A stretch of DNA of 64,000 nucleotides, taken from IMG/VR virus record IMGVR_UViG_3300044846_003506, positions 28,455 through 92,454 of that record, one strand, 5' to 3'. Position numbers and translations under genes: made by a program. Each line of letters opens with the position of its first letter. Position 1 is the stretch's first letter. A model generated the notes under the pieces. That model was not told the DNA's origin, searched no databases, and saw only the letters and a list, made by a program, of their open reading frames with translations. Shown piece by piece: positions 23,017 to 31,916 of the stretch. The DNA is from a virus.

Positions 23017-24951
23017 ATGGAACTTGTTAAATTATTATCAAATATAGTTAAAGAAAATACGAATAAAAAAAATAGGTTATTACTTGAATATCCAGAATCT
23101 ACCGTTAAAAAACTTGTTGGAAAATTTTCTGGCCAAACAGAAGATTCGATTGAGGTTATTAAACAAACAATATCTGATTTTGAAAGATTTAAAGGCACTT
23201 TACAGGGTAATGAGAGAGATATCTTTACTTATGACTATCAAAAACTAAAAGATGTTGTAAACTCTAAGTCTGAGAGTCAAAAGTCTAAAAAATCTTTCGA
23301 TGACATTTATAAGACTTTCATGGAAAAAAATGCCGGAGCAGATAAAAGATTAACAAAGTTAAACATTAAGAAATTTTTTGAAATGAAAGCTTTGGATTCT
23401 AAGAAGTTCAGAAAAGACATTTTAACTATGACATCCATAGAACTTTCTGCTTTAATAAGAAGAGACTTTGAAAATTTTATGAAAGAAAAGTTAACTGAAA
23501 AGTTGGTTAAAGAAAATCCCCAAGAAAATATAGAACAAGTTGTTAATAGGGTTGATAGGTATATTGCAAACTATCCTTTGGTCCCTATTAATACTAAACC
23601 GGCGGGTATGATGACTTTTATTGAGTTTGAACATGTTGTTGACGTTTTACCTATGCAGGATGAATATAAAATGCCTGAAGTTGATGTTAATGATGTTGAT
23701 GTCACATATGAGGATGACACTATATTAATATTTGCACCTGATCAAAAACATAAGTGTATTAATATTAGAAAAAAATTCGCTCCTGATAGAAGATGGTGTA
23801 CATCTTGGGAGGGATCCTCAAACTATTATTACAATTATAGATTAAGACAGAATTTAACTTTATACTATGTAATTAATAAAAATTTAAAAGAAAGTGATGT
23901 TAATTATGCGGTGGTAATCTTAGTCGATAACGATTGGAGAAATAACACACAATTTAGATTGGCGGATGGAACTAACTCAGGTAGATTCGCAGGATCTACG
24001 ATTATGCCTTTTAGTGAGATTGTACAAAAAATACCAAACCTAAACGGAAAAGAAAAATACTTCAAACCTAATCCATACTCAAGTGAACAACAAAGTATGA
24101 TGATGACTTTTGAAAGAAAAAATTTAACAACAGACGATGCGATAAAGGAATTAGGATCAGAAGAGAATGTTGAATTATGGTTAGAATTAAGAACACCTGA
24201 CTTAACAACTGTTGGTAATGGTGATCAAATATGGGCAAACTTTACACCATACTTAAGACACAAATACATTGGTATGGATGGTAAGATTAATGGTGAAATG
24301 CTTAAAGTAAGTGACAAAGAAAGTAAGGATTATTACCTTTCAAAGAAAAGAAAATCGTTGTTGTTAACAGATATTGACAAATTAAGTGAAGCGGATGTTT
24401 CCTTAATTATGAGTGATGAGATGGCTCCTTACCATGAGGCACTTATTAATTCATACGCAAAACAATTGGATAAGAAAAATCTTGACCTGTCATATTTACC
24501 TATTTCTTTCCCTAATGATTCTGTTGCCAAATTTGCTATGATGTTTGGGTTAGAAACTTTATTCGAAATGTTACCTAAAGATACTCAGTTTATTAACTTA
24601 GAAAACAAATCAGATAAAGTAAAACCATTTGATGTGCCAGCAAATATATCAAGATTTAAAAATTTAAAGACCTTTGTTGCTGACAACATAATAAAAAGTT
24701 TACCTGAATCTATTGGTGAGTGTGGAGTATTATCATTCCTAAACGTTACCGGGAATAAGGAACTTAAAACTTTACCAAAATCATTATCAACATTATACTG
24801 TCTGACATTTGTGTCAGTGTTAGATTCTGGTATTGATGTTGATAGACTACCTAAAGAGTTATTTAAATACATGATACCAACCGAAGACTTCTTTATTGTT
24901 AATTTCCCACCGGAACTTAAAAAGAAAAGAGGTTGTAAAAGCGAAGACTAA
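23017..24951 (+). CDS. Large WCT-domain protein with C-terminal leucine-rich repeats
   Basis: 644 aa. N-terminal leader-like segment ending NRLLLEY (about 27), a long helical region, then an alpha/beta domain with RRWCTSWEG at about 260 followed by LTLYYVINKNL and VVILVDNDW strands. The C-terminal third contains LRR-type repeats (SLPESIGECGVLSFLNVTGNKELKTLP, about 555-620). The WCT domain reappears in the protein at 42599. The TATTTAT promoter motif and the LLLE leader suggest late expression and virion packaging. Possibly a host-interaction effector; no proven activity. Confidence 0.65.
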   Translation: MELVKLLSNIVKENTNKKNRLLLEYPESTVKKLVGKFSGQTEDSIEVIKQTISDFERFKGTLQGNERDIFTYDYQKLKDVVNSKSESQKSKKSFDDIYKTFMEKNAGADKRLTKLNIKKFFEMKALDSKKFRKDILTMTSIELSALIRRDFENFMKEKLTEKLVKENPQENIEQVVNRVDRYIANYPLVPINTKPAGMMTFIEFEHVVDVLPMQDEYKMPEVDVNDVDVTYEDDTILIFAPDQKHKCINIRKKFAPDRRWCTSWEGSSNYYYNYRLRQNLTLYYVINKNLKESDVNYAVVILVDNDWRNNTQFRLADGTNSGRFAGSTIMPFSEIVQKIPNLNGKEKYFKPNPYSSEQQSMMMTFERKNLTTDDAIKELGSEENVELWLELRTPDLTTVGNGDQIWANFTPYLRHKYIGMDGKINGEMLKVSDKESKDYYLSKKRKSLLLTDIDKLSEADVSLIMSDEMAPYHEALINSYAKQLDKKNLDLSYLPISFPNDSVAKFAMMFGLETLFEMLPKDTQFINLENKSDKVKPFDVPANISRFKNLKTFVADNIIKSLPESIGECGVLSFLNVTGNKELKTLPKSLSTLYCLTFVSVLDSGIDVDRLPKELFKYMIPTEDFFIVNFPPELKKKRGCKSED

Positions 24952-24952
24952 A

Positions 24953-25243
24953 ATGAAAAACGTAGACATAGAGGTTTATATTAGTAACCTCATTAATTTT
25001 TTTGAAAAAAATCCTAATGATTTGCTTGTTTTAATAGGTGACTTACAAAAGGATGAATTCTATGTAAAATTAAAAGAAAGAGCTATTTCTAATTTTGAAA
25101 AGGGTCAGGATTATATTTTAACAAAGTCACAAATTGTTGAGGTGGTATTGGAATTAAAATTACCTATCATTAAGGGAGAAAAAAAACCTTATATTGATAA
25201 GATAATACAAAGAACAAAATTTGGTGATATTATTTTAAATTAA
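24953..25243 (+). CDS. Hypothetical protein
   Basis: 96 aa, helical, no motif (ISNLINFFEKNPNDLLVLIGDLQKDEF). The ATG one base after the previous stop is chosen over an upstream TTG inside that gene. Ends just before a strong promoter. Confidence 0.55.
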   Translation: MKNVDIEVYISNLINFFEKNPNDLLVLIGDLQKDEFYVKLKERAISNFEKGQDYILTKSQIVEVVLELKLPIIKGEKKPYIDKIIQRTKFGDIILN

Positions 25244-25244
25244 T

Positions 25245-25275
25245 TTTGTTTATTTAAAATAAACCATTACATTTG
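25245..25275 (+). promoter_or_regulatory. Strong Bacteroidota-type promoter
   Basis: TTTG 25245-25248, 19 nt, TACATTTG 25268-25275. Leader of about 18-20 nt to ATG 25300. Confidence 0.75.
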
Positions 25276-25299
25276 TTTTATAATTTTAAATCTAAAGAC

Positions 25300-26055
25300 A
25301 TGATCTACACACCAGAACTTATTAAAACACAAGCACCTTCAGTATTTGCAACTTCAGCCTCACCTAAGATGACAGAAAAGTACACATTTGTACCAACAGA
25401 CCAGGTTTTGGAATTCTTTGATAGAGAAGGTTGGCAAATCGCATCAGTAAAACAAACAGGGAAGGGAGTACATTCTCTACACGAGATCAGATTCCGTAAT
25501 AGTGAACTACCAAAAGTAGGTGACACTTTGGTTGAGGCGATCGTAAAAAACTCACACAACGGTTCATCGGCATTTTCATTGAGTGCAGGACTATTCAGAC
25601 TTGTGTGTTCAAACGGATTAACAGTACCAACCGCAGTCGCTGAGAGATTCACAATGAGACATAACCACTTTCAATTAGACGACGTTAAAGAGTTGGCAGA
25701 CAACTTTTCTAAAAAACTTCCATTTATTGAACAATCTGTTGGTCGTATGATGTCTCGAGAACTAACGGTTGATGAAAAAATAAATTTTGTACGTGAATCT
25801 GCAAAAATTAGATTTAATGCTGAAAAAACATTAAATGATATGGAAATCTTGGGTCTTCTAACACCTAATCGACAAGAAGATGAAGGAGATGACCTTTGGA
25901 GAGTTTTTAACACCGTACAAGAGAAATTTATCCGTGGTGGGGTACAAGTGTCAAACCAAAGAGGTAAAATGGCAAAGATGCGAAAAATAGATAACATAAT
26001 CGCACAAAACACAATCAATACAAAACTTTGGGAATTGGCCGAAGAAATGATTTAA
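25300..26055 (+). CDS. DUF932 protein
   Basis: 251 aa. The sequence follows the DUF932 (phage/plasmid-like TIGR03299) pattern: FVPTDQVLEFFDREGW, then SLHEIRFRN, a conserved SSAFSLSAGLFRLVCSNGL core (about 87-106), and a C-terminal helical part with an RGGVQVSNQRGKMAKMRKI loop. The family is common on phages and plasmids; its function is not known, with possible DNA-related roles. It has its own strong promoter and terminator, so it is a single-gene unit, and its codon choice is GC-richer than its neighbours. Confidence 0.8.
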   Translation: MIYTPELIKTQAPSVFATSASPKMTEKYTFVPTDQVLEFFDREGWQIASVKQTGKGVHSLHEIRFRNSELPKVGDTLVEAIVKNSHNGSSAFSLSAGLFRLVCSNGLTVPTAVAERFTMRHNHFQLDDVKELADNFSKKLPFIEQSVGRMMSRELTVDEKINFVRESAKIRFNAEKTLNDMEILGLLTPNRQEDEGDDLWRVFNTVQEKFIRGGVQVSNQRGKMAKMRKIDNIIAQNTINTKLWELAEEMI

Positions 26056-26060
26056 TAAAG

Positions 26061-26088
26061 AAGTGGTGACTTTTTCACCACTTTTTTT
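26061..26088 (+). terminator. Rho-independent terminator
   Basis: Stem AAGTGGTGA/TCACCACTT (26061-26069, 26075-26083), T-run to 26088. Confidence 0.9.
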
Positions 26089-26099
26089 ATTCTTATATT

Positions 26100-26438
26100 A
26101 TGGATAAAAAAGATTATTTTGGAAAGGAAGATGAGTTCTTAAAATCAATTTACGATAAAGAAGGTAAACTATTATCTAAAAATAGGATACAGGGAACTCT
26201 TAATTTAACTCCTGAATTATTACTTGAAAAAAATTTTAAGATAGAGTATTGTGATATGTTAACATATGAAAATGGGTTTTTTTATACGGATACCATTTTT
26301 AGAAATAAGTCTGACATATTCATATATTTATCAAAAAAGGAAACAAATGAAGTTGGTTATCAAACCATGATATATTTTGACCCTGAAAGATTAGAAGAAA
26401 TAAAATTCTTCATAAAAAATTTAATAAAATTAAAATAA
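26100..26438 (+). CDS. Hypothetical protein
   Basis: 112 aa, alpha/beta, no motif. Overlaps the thioredoxin ATG by one base (TAATG). May be a redox-operon partner by position only. Confidence 0.5.
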   Translation: MDKKDYFGKEDEFLKSIYDKEGKLLSKNRIQGTLNLTPELLLEKNFKIEYCDMLTYENGFFYTDTIFRNKSDIFIYLSKKETNEVGYQTMIYFDPERLEEIKFFIKNLIKLK

Positions 26439-26752
26439 TGGAAATTAGTGGTGATGAACTAACAAAAAAAATAAACTCAGGTAAAAAAGTTATTGTTGAG
26501 TTTTGGGCGGAATGGTGTGGACCATGTAAGATGATGAAACCAGTTTTTGAAAAAGTATCAACGGAAAATGAAACAGAAGTTGAAATGTATACGATGAATG
26601 TGGATCTTAATAAAGAGATTAGTTCAACTCTAGGGATTAGAAGCATCCCTACTGTAAAAATTTTCAATGAGGGAAATGTTGTTGATACACGAGTTGGTGT
26701 TATGGCTGAAAACAACATAAAAAGTTTAGTTAAAAATCTTTTATTAAATTAA
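26438..26752 (+). CDS. Thioredoxin
   Basis: 104 aa, full-length thioredoxin fold. Active site WCGPC (Cys27, Cys30) and cis-proline SIPTV near 74. Reduces disulphides; in phages it can supply ribonucleotide reductase or act as a polymerase factor. Followed by a lipoprotein and a glutaredoxin, so this is a redox gene cluster. No signal peptide, so cytoplasmic. Confidence 0.9.
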   Translation: MEISGDELTKKINSGKKVIVEFWAEWCGPCKMMKPVFEKVSTENETEVEMYTMNVDLNKEISSTLGIRSIPTVKIFNEGNVVDTRVGVMAENNIKSLVKNLLLN

Positions 26753-26753
26753 T

Positions 26754-26894
26754 ATGTATAGAATAATTTTATCAGTTTTGTTAACCTTTGTTTTATTTTC
26801 ATGTAAGACAACAAAATCCGCTAATTGCGATGCTTATGGGTCGAACCAAAATAAAAACTATTATAATGATAGTATAAATTACTTAAATAAATAA
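26754..26894 (+). CDS. 46-aa lipoprotein
   Basis: N-terminal signal sequence with lipobox LFSC (Cys at residue 17), then a short polar Asn/Tyr-rich mature peptide of about 30 residues. It fits between thioredoxin and glutaredoxin with 1-nt and 3-nt gaps. Small phage lipoproteins of this kind can serve superinfection exclusion or act as o-spanins; neither is proven here. Confidence 0.55.
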   Translation: MYRIILSVLLTFVLFSCKTTKSANCDAYGSNQNKNYYNDSINYLNK

Positions 26895-26897
26895 AAT

Positions 26898-27185
26898 ATG
26901 GATAAGATAGTTGTACTATATACCATGAAAAGTTGTTCTTATTGTCACGACTTAAAAAATATGTTGGATAAAGAAAACATTAAATACTTTGATAGGGATA
27001 TTGACGATTATAAAGAGGAGTATGATATTTTTACAGAAATAACAAAGAATGAATACGTACCATCTTTTATGACAATAGAGGACCCAAACTCAAAAAGACC
27101 AAAAACTAAATTATTTGCTCCTGAAAGAGATTTTGACGAAATTGAAGATGGGGTGAAAATAATAAAAGAATTTTTTAAGAAATAA
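26898..27185 (+). CDS. Glutaredoxin-like protein
   Basis: 95 aa. KIVVLYTMKSCSYCHDLK places the active-site CxxC at 13-16 after the first beta strand; EYVPSFMTI near 54 supplies the cis-proline. The active site reads CSYC rather than the classical CPYC. Probably reduces small disulphides or ribonucleotide reductase. Ends at a shared terminator. Confidence 0.8.
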   Translation: MDKIVVLYTMKSCSYCHDLKNMLDKENIKYFDRDIDDYKEEYDIFTEITKNEYVPSFMTIEDPNSKRPKTKLFAPERDFDEIEDGVKIIKEFFKK

Positions 27186-27209
27186 AAAAACCACCTAATG
27201 GTGGTTTTT
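27184..27209. terminator. Bidirectional terminator
   Basis: Stem AAACCACC/GGTGGTTT (27188-27195, 27200-27207), with A-run before and T-run after. Lies between the convergent glutaredoxin and the minus-strand gene. Confidence 0.85.
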
Positions 27210-27211
27210 CT

Positions 27212-27907
27212 TTATAATAAAACTACATGTTCTAATCTGTCCTGTACCATGTATGGCTTATTGTTATCTTGATATAAAATGTCTTCAATAAGGTTATAGT
27301 TAGTTAATTTATTATTGAACTCATTTAGGTTAAAATCAAAAACATCCAAAATCAAAGATTTAATTTCATTAGGACTAACTTTAGATTTAGATAAAATTTC
27401 AATTTTAAAATCTTCATCAGAGTCAACCTCAGTTGTGAAATAAAATTTTAAATCTTTTACACCAAGCAAACTATACATATGATTGAATATGTAGTTAGAG
27501 TAATACACCATAGATCTACCACAACTTAAACTATGTCCGTAAGGAAATTCTGAAGTCGTTATAATGTTTGTCACAGGTTCAGGAACATTATAATACAGAT
27601 CTTTAGTAACATTCACCCAACCACATTCTAATGGTTCTAAAGTTGCACCATAGGTGATTATATCAATTATATTCATGTGATCAATACCAACGTCATCTAA
27701 ATAAGATTTAAATTTAATAAAGAACTCTCCTTTTATTGATTGTAGATCAAGTATCTCCTTACTGGTACTTTTACCTGCGACAACAATAAAGCTATTACAG
27801 TCAGAAACTTGTATTATAGTTTTTTCTGTTTTATCTATCTTTGAAAGAATAAAATCAGAAAATAAATTTACTATAAATCTTTTTGAATTTTTGTTTAATA
27901 ATCTCAT
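27212..27907 (-). CDS. Hypothetical protein
   Basis: 231 aa, alpha/beta. Contains a GVNVTKDLYYNVPEP-like stretch and SEFPYGHSLSCGRSMVYY (about 133-150), which look conserved but match no family I can name. Minus strand, last gene before the bidirectional terminator; a TATTTAT lies about 50 nt upstream of its start. Function unknown. Confidence 0.55.
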   Translation of the reverse strand: MRLLNKNSKRFIVNLFSDFILSKIDKTEKTIIQVSDCNSFIVVAGKSTSKEILDLQSIKGEFFIKFKSYLDDVGIDHMNIIDIITYGATLEPLECGWVNVTKDLYYNVPEPVTNIITTSEFPYGHSLSCGRSMVYYSNYIFNHMYSLLGVKDLKFYFTTEVDSDEDFKIEILSKSKVSPNEIKSLILDVFDFNLNEFNNKLTNYNLIEDILYQDNNKPYMVQDRLEHVVLL

Positions 27908-27982
27908 AATCTATTTTTTTATAATGGATATGAGTTTTATTTTAATATATAAATAGTTAAGTGATTTAGTTTAAAAAACGTA

Positions 27983-29095
27983 TTATATATAGTCTGTAAA
28001 AAGATCGTTTATATTTTTTCTAATATAGGTCCAATCTGCATAATCAGGTACTCTAAAGTCAATTTCGTCATATACATCATTATCCATTAGATGTCCTAAC
28101 ATATTAACATAACCACCCCAGTATTCTAAATTTGATTCATTATATCCACTACCACCCTCAAGGCCAATAAATTCCATAATATCCCTTTTAAAATCCCCGA
28201 TCTTAATATACGATGACCATTTTGTTTTATCTCCTGACTTAATCTGAACGTCCTCAATCTTAGAGGAAAAAAATTCCTCAAGACCACCATAAACAAGTTC
28301 GTAACATTCATCTTGATATGCATTATTATAGGCGTTATTATGTATAGAATATAATTCACTTTTTAAATCGGATAGATCACCATCAAGAAGTTCGTTCATT
28401 GCCTCAGAATCCTTTAGTAACTCATTAACATCATTTTGGGTTATCATAAAAAACTCGCCTCTATTTTGAGACTTTGCCAAATCATGAAAAAAATCAGAAC
28501 TATAATCGTCAACAACCAAATCCTGATTACCGATCATTTTTAAAATATAATTTTCTAAATGTCTATAGTTAGATTCATCAAGTTCCTCAATTACATCACT
28601 ATATACGTCAGATGTTGTGTCCCAATAAGGTTCCCACATATCTTCACCAAAAACATGTTCGGCAACATTTCTAGCCGTCGCATTACGACCTCTACCATCA
28701 AAAAGAGGGGCCAATTCATCTCGATCCCTTAAATATAACCAAAATCCATCATCTCTAATTTCTACATCGGTTATAATATTATCCGTTATATATTTAAATG
28801 CGTTATTTGGAGCAACTGAAATCCAATAAGATAAAAAGTAATTTCTAAGTTCATTATCAAAGTCATCATATTCTTTTCCTTTTAAATAACCATTCTCATT
28901 TAAAAACCCAAAAAAATCAGGACCTTCATTATAATCTTCACTATCTAATACCTCAACACTAATTTCTTCAGATAAACCTTTTACTGCAACGTACTTTAAA
29001 AAAGTACGGACTCTTTTAAAGTATGGTTTTACGCTCTTTTCCCAATACCCATTATTGAATAGTTCAATTAGTTCTTTTAAGTTTGAATTGTCCAT
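27983..29095 (-). CDS. Large acidic hypothetical protein
   Basis: 370 aa, strongly acidic (many DD/EE/DY clusters), mostly helical, no catalytic motif. Starts MDNSNLKELIELFNNGYW. The ATG at 29095 is chosen because TATTTAT ends 4 nt upstream and because the region further upstream is a terminator hairpin. Its composition resembles the divergent acidic protein at 29385; both could be DNA-mimic or virion-internal proteins, which is speculation. Confidence 0.6.
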   Translation of the reverse strand: MDNSNLKELIELFNNGYWEKSVKPYFKRVRTFLKYVAVKGLSEEISVEVLDSEDYNEGPDFFGFLNENGYLKGKEYDDFDNELRNYFLSYWISVAPNNAFKYITDNIITDVEIRDDGFWLYLRDRDELAPLFDGRGRNATARNVAEHVFGEDMWEPYWDTTSDVYSDVIEELDESNYRHLENYILKMIGNQDLVVDDYSSDFFHDLAKSQNRGEFFMITQNDVNELLKDSEAMNELLDGDLSDLKSELYSIHNNAYNNAYQDECYELVYGGLEEFFSSKIEDVQIKSGDKTKWSSYIKIGDFKRDIMEFIGLEGGSGYNESNLEYWGGYVNMLGHLMDNDVYDEIDFRVPDYADWTYIRKNINDLFTDYI

Positions 29096-29099
29096 AATT

Positions 29100-29106
29100 A
29101 TAAATA
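29100..29106 (-). promoter_or_regulatory. TATTTAT motif (candidate phage promoter)
   Basis: Minus-strand copy ending 4 nt before ATG 29095, just after the terminator of the preceding minus-strand gene. Confidence 0.55.
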
Positions 29107-29107
29107 C

Positions 29108-29134
29108 AAAAAAGGTGGAAAAAAAATCCACCTT
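29108..29134 (-). terminator. Rho-independent terminator (minus strand)
   Basis: Stem AAGGTGGA/TCCACCTT (29112-29119, 29127-29134), followed by Ts on the minus strand. Ends the 47-aa gene. Confidence 0.8.
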
Positions 29135-29159
29135 AATTTCTTTGGCCAAAGGAAATTAA

Positions 29160-29303
29160 TTACTTTTTATTATAATATTTTTCAACTATCTTCTTTACTG
29201 ACTCTTGAACTGATTGATTTTTAACCTGTTCATTTTGAGGTCTTGCCGCCTGTTGAGGAGCTGAAGCTTGTTGATTTCCTTTATTTTTACAACCACATCC
29301 CAT
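29160..29303 (-). CDS. 47-aa protein with MGCGCK start
   Basis: Begins MGCGCKNKG, a possible metal-binding Cys pair, then a Gln/Ala-rich linker and a helical SVKKIVEKYYNKK end. Bounded by its own terminator downstream. Small MGCGC-type proteins recur in phage structural regions, from memory. Function unknown. Confidence 0.55.
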   Translation of the reverse strand: MGCGCKNKGNQQASAPQQAARPQNEQVKNQSVQESVKKIVEKYYNKK

Positions 29304-29371
29304 AACAAATTGTTTTTTAATGTTTATTTAAACATAAATATCAGTCTATTGTCTTATTTGTAAATGTTTCA

Positions 29372-29378
29372 TATTTAT
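29372..29378 (+). promoter_or_regulatory. TATTTAT motif (candidate phage promoter)
   Basis: Ends 6 nt before ATG 29385. Confidence 0.55.
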
Positions 29379-29384
29379 TGTTAT

Positions 29385-30890
29385 ATGAAAAAGAAAATAA
29401 GACTTACTGAAAATAAACTTGTTAGTATTATTCTTAAATTAATTAAAGAAGATGAAATTGAAAAAGTTTATATTTCACCTGAACAATATATGCAATATTT
29501 AAGACAAGTTGGTTTTATGGCTCATGCAATACCTTATTTACCAAAATTTAGGGGTAAAAAACTTGTTGTTAAAGGTGACCTTAATCTTAGTAATGTTGAT
29601 GGTAAACAAAAGATTTATAAAATTGGGGACATTGAGGTTGAAGGAGGTTTGAATGTTTCATACACAAATGTTAAATCATTGGATGATGTTAAGGTTACGG
29701 GACATAAAACTTTTTGGCAAACCCCTTACGAAAAGGTTATTGAAAGAAGACAACTACAAGCCAAATATAATGAACAAAATGAAAAAAGAGAAGATGGTGA
29801 TTGGGATATAGAAAATACTGGTTACGAAAGTCCAAGAGCCAATGCGGTTTTTCAATATGCGGTAAATGACGGTCATTTACAATCTCTTGATGATGATGAT
29901 AAAGAAAGGGTAAGAGAAATAGAAGAAGAAATACAATCACTTGAGGAAGAACAAGAAAATTTAGATTCTGGTGACGAAAACTATAGTGAAAAATTTGATG
30001 AGATTACAGACAAACAATCAGAACTTGAAGAAGAAAGAGATGATTTATTATCAGATAGAGTTGATGTATATGATCTATATCCGGCAGGTTCCCATTATAA
30101 TTTGGCCGAGTTTGAGTCATTGTCAACACAAATGAGATTTGCGGTTGGTGAATATAGGGAAGCCGATGATTCATTGGAGGATTATTATGAACAACAAATT
30201 GATGACCTTGATAATTATTTTTCTAAAGAAACTCTATCAAGTTATGTTGATGAAGATAAAATAAAAGAATATTATAGGGATTCTGTAGAAGAATGGATAA
30301 GAGATGAACCTGATAGTTACGGGGTTGAAAAAGAATTAAGTAATTCTCAAGAAGAAGAAATTTGGTTACTAGAAATGGAAAAATGGGTTTACGAAAACGA
30401 AGGAGTAAGGGCTCCAATTATGTACCCATCAAAAGAAAAAGACGGAACATTTGATTTTTATGATTCTGAGGATAATGAATTACAATATAGAAGAGAAGGA
30501 AATAATTCGATATTATATAAGGAGGGTCAAGTTGTTCCACCAAGACAATTATATGACGATGAGGACACCGAAGAACATGAAACCGATCGTGAAAATAGGA
30601 TTAGTGAAATAGACTCAGAGATAGATGATATAAAAGAAAGTCCTGATGGGGATCCTGACGAAAGTAGTATTGAAGAGGCGGTTGATAATTACTTAGAAAA
30701 TGAGATAGGTTATGATCCAGCCGGATGGTTAGATAATATGGGTGGGGATATTTTCGATTTTATTGATACAAGAGAGTTATTAGATGATTTAGTTAGAAAT
30801 GGGGATTATGGTGATTTAAATGGTTATGATGGTACTTATGATACAGTTAACATCAATGGTACTGATTATGTTGTAATGAGAATAGACTAA
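29385..30890 (+). CDS. Large acidic protein with LIKE leader and LRR-like segment
   Basis: 501 aa. N-terminal helix KIRLTENKLVSIILKLIKED, a classic member of the LxxE-ended leaders in this window. Residues about 50-105 hold repeats of the form L-x-V-x-G-D/G-L-N-V/L-S-x-T/N, as in phage LRR-type beta solenoids. The rest is extremely acidic, with long Asp/Glu/Tyr runs and a coiled coil (about 175-230). The ATG at 29385 is chosen over an upstream TTG because of the promoter spacing. Possibly packaged and host-directed; not proven. Confidence 0.6.
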   Translation: MKKKIRLTENKLVSIILKLIKEDEIEKVYISPEQYMQYLRQVGFMAHAIPYLPKFRGKKLVVKGDLNLSNVDGKQKIYKIGDIEVEGGLNVSYTNVKSLDDVKVTGHKTFWQTPYEKVIERRQLQAKYNEQNEKREDGDWDIENTGYESPRANAVFQYAVNDGHLQSLDDDDKERVREIEEEIQSLEEEQENLDSGDENYSEKFDEITDKQSELEEERDDLLSDRVDVYDLYPAGSHYNLAEFESLSTQMRFAVGEYREADDSLEDYYEQQIDDLDNYFSKETLSSYVDEDKIKEYYRDSVEEWIRDEPDSYGVEKELSNSQEEEIWLLEMEKWVYENEGVRAPIMYPSKEKDGTFDFYDSEDNELQYRREGNNSILYKEGQVVPPRQLYDDEDTEEHETDRENRISEIDSEIDDIKESPDGDPDESSIEEAVDNYLENEIGYDPAGWLDNMGGDIFDFIDTRELLDDLVRNGDYGDLNGYDGTYDTVNINGTDYVVMRID

Positions 30891-30929
30891 TATTTACTGA
30901 TTAACAAATTATGATTATTATTATGTCAA

Positions 30930-31700
30930 ATGAGAAGAAAAAAGAAAATAGAATTTTTGATGGACACCGATTGGATGTTCGAAAAACCAATTGACAGAGA
31001 ACACAAAGAATATAAATTATTGTCGTACTTTCAAAAAATGGGAGATAAACTCGATAAGATGGAACTTTATCCTGGGTTTATAGAACTTTCATTACATCTC
31101 GCAAATTTGCAGACACTTATTAAAGATAAAAAAATTATCTACACAAATAAGAAATTAGACTCAGTAGACGATGAGTTATTAGTTAAGGATCTAAAGTTAA
31201 AAGAGATACCCGAACTAAATGATGATGAATCAAAAGAATTTATACAAATATTAAGTTATAGTGCCCCTAGAATGTTAGAGTATTTTAACATAGCAAAATC
31301 TGTTTGGACAATAGTTTATGAGAATGTGGACATAAAACCAAATAGAAGAGCAAAAGAAACCCTGTCAGACACCGGGTACTTCTACTTCAACAACACATCA
31401 GATAATAAAATACATGTTTGGGAATATAACATAAAACCGGCGGCCAAAGGTTCCATGGAAAGTAAAACAAAGGTAAATTTAATTTATTCTGACGTTAAAG
31501 ATTTGACATTTACGAAAATAATTAATAATTTTTCAATATGGAATTCTGAAAATAATAAGTTACCGGTTTTTGAAATGACAAGTAAAGGGATTTTTCCAAT
31601 ACAGGAAACATTGTTACCTATCTTTAAAAGAAAACTGATTTCATATATTAATCAGAAAAAAATCTCAGAAAATTTTAAAAAAGAAAAAGAAACGATTTAA
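30930..31700 (+). CDS. Hypothetical protein with WMFEKPIDREHK motif
   Basis: 256 aa. The N-terminal TDWMFEKPIDREHKEYKLLSYFQKM looks like a conserved start of a phage family seen next to structural genes, from memory. The rest is alpha/beta with a KPAAKGSMESKTKVNLIY strand pair. An alternative ATG at 30960 exists. It precedes the DUF3310 gene without a gap. Function unknown. Confidence 0.55.
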   Translation: MRRKKKIEFLMDTDWMFEKPIDREHKEYKLLSYFQKMGDKLDKMELYPGFIELSLHLANLQTLIKDKKIIYTNKKLDSVDDELLVKDLKLKEIPELNDDESKEFIQILSYSAPRMLEYFNIAKSVWTIVYENVDIKPNRRAKETLSDTGYFYFNNTSDNKIHVWEYNIKPAAKGSMESKTKVNLIYSDVKDLTFTKIINNFSIWNSENNKLPVFEMTSKGIFPIQETLLPIFKRKLISYINQKKISENFKKEKETI

Positions 31701-31916
31701 ATGGAACAAGTTAATCACCCCAACCATTACGGTGGTGAAGAAAATCCATACGAAGCAATCAAAGTCATTGATGCTTGGGATTTGGGTTTTAGTTTAGGGA
31801 ACACCGTAAAATACATATCAAGAGCAGGTAAAAAAAATAAAGACAAAGAACTTGAGGACCTTAAAAAGGCTCTTTGGTATTTGCAACATCATATTGAAAC
31901 ATTAGAGAAAAAATGA
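31701..31916 (+). CDS. DUF3310 protein (SaV-like)
   Basis: 71 aa, full length for the family. VNHPNHYGG...YEAIKVIDAWDLGFSLGNTVKYISRAGKK is the DUF3310 signature. The family is frequent in phages and sometimes fused to nucleotide-metabolism enzymes; its activity is not established. ATGA overlap with the dTDP-glucose dehydratase gene. Confidence 0.85.
   Translation: MEQVNHPNHYGGEENPYEAIKVIDAWDLGFSLGNTVKYISRAGKKNKDKELEDLKKALWYLQHHIETLEKK

Noticed and set aside
26438-27185. A DsbA-like periplasmic redox pair
   Set aside because: Neither thioredoxin nor glutaredoxin has a signal peptide, so both are cytoplasmic.
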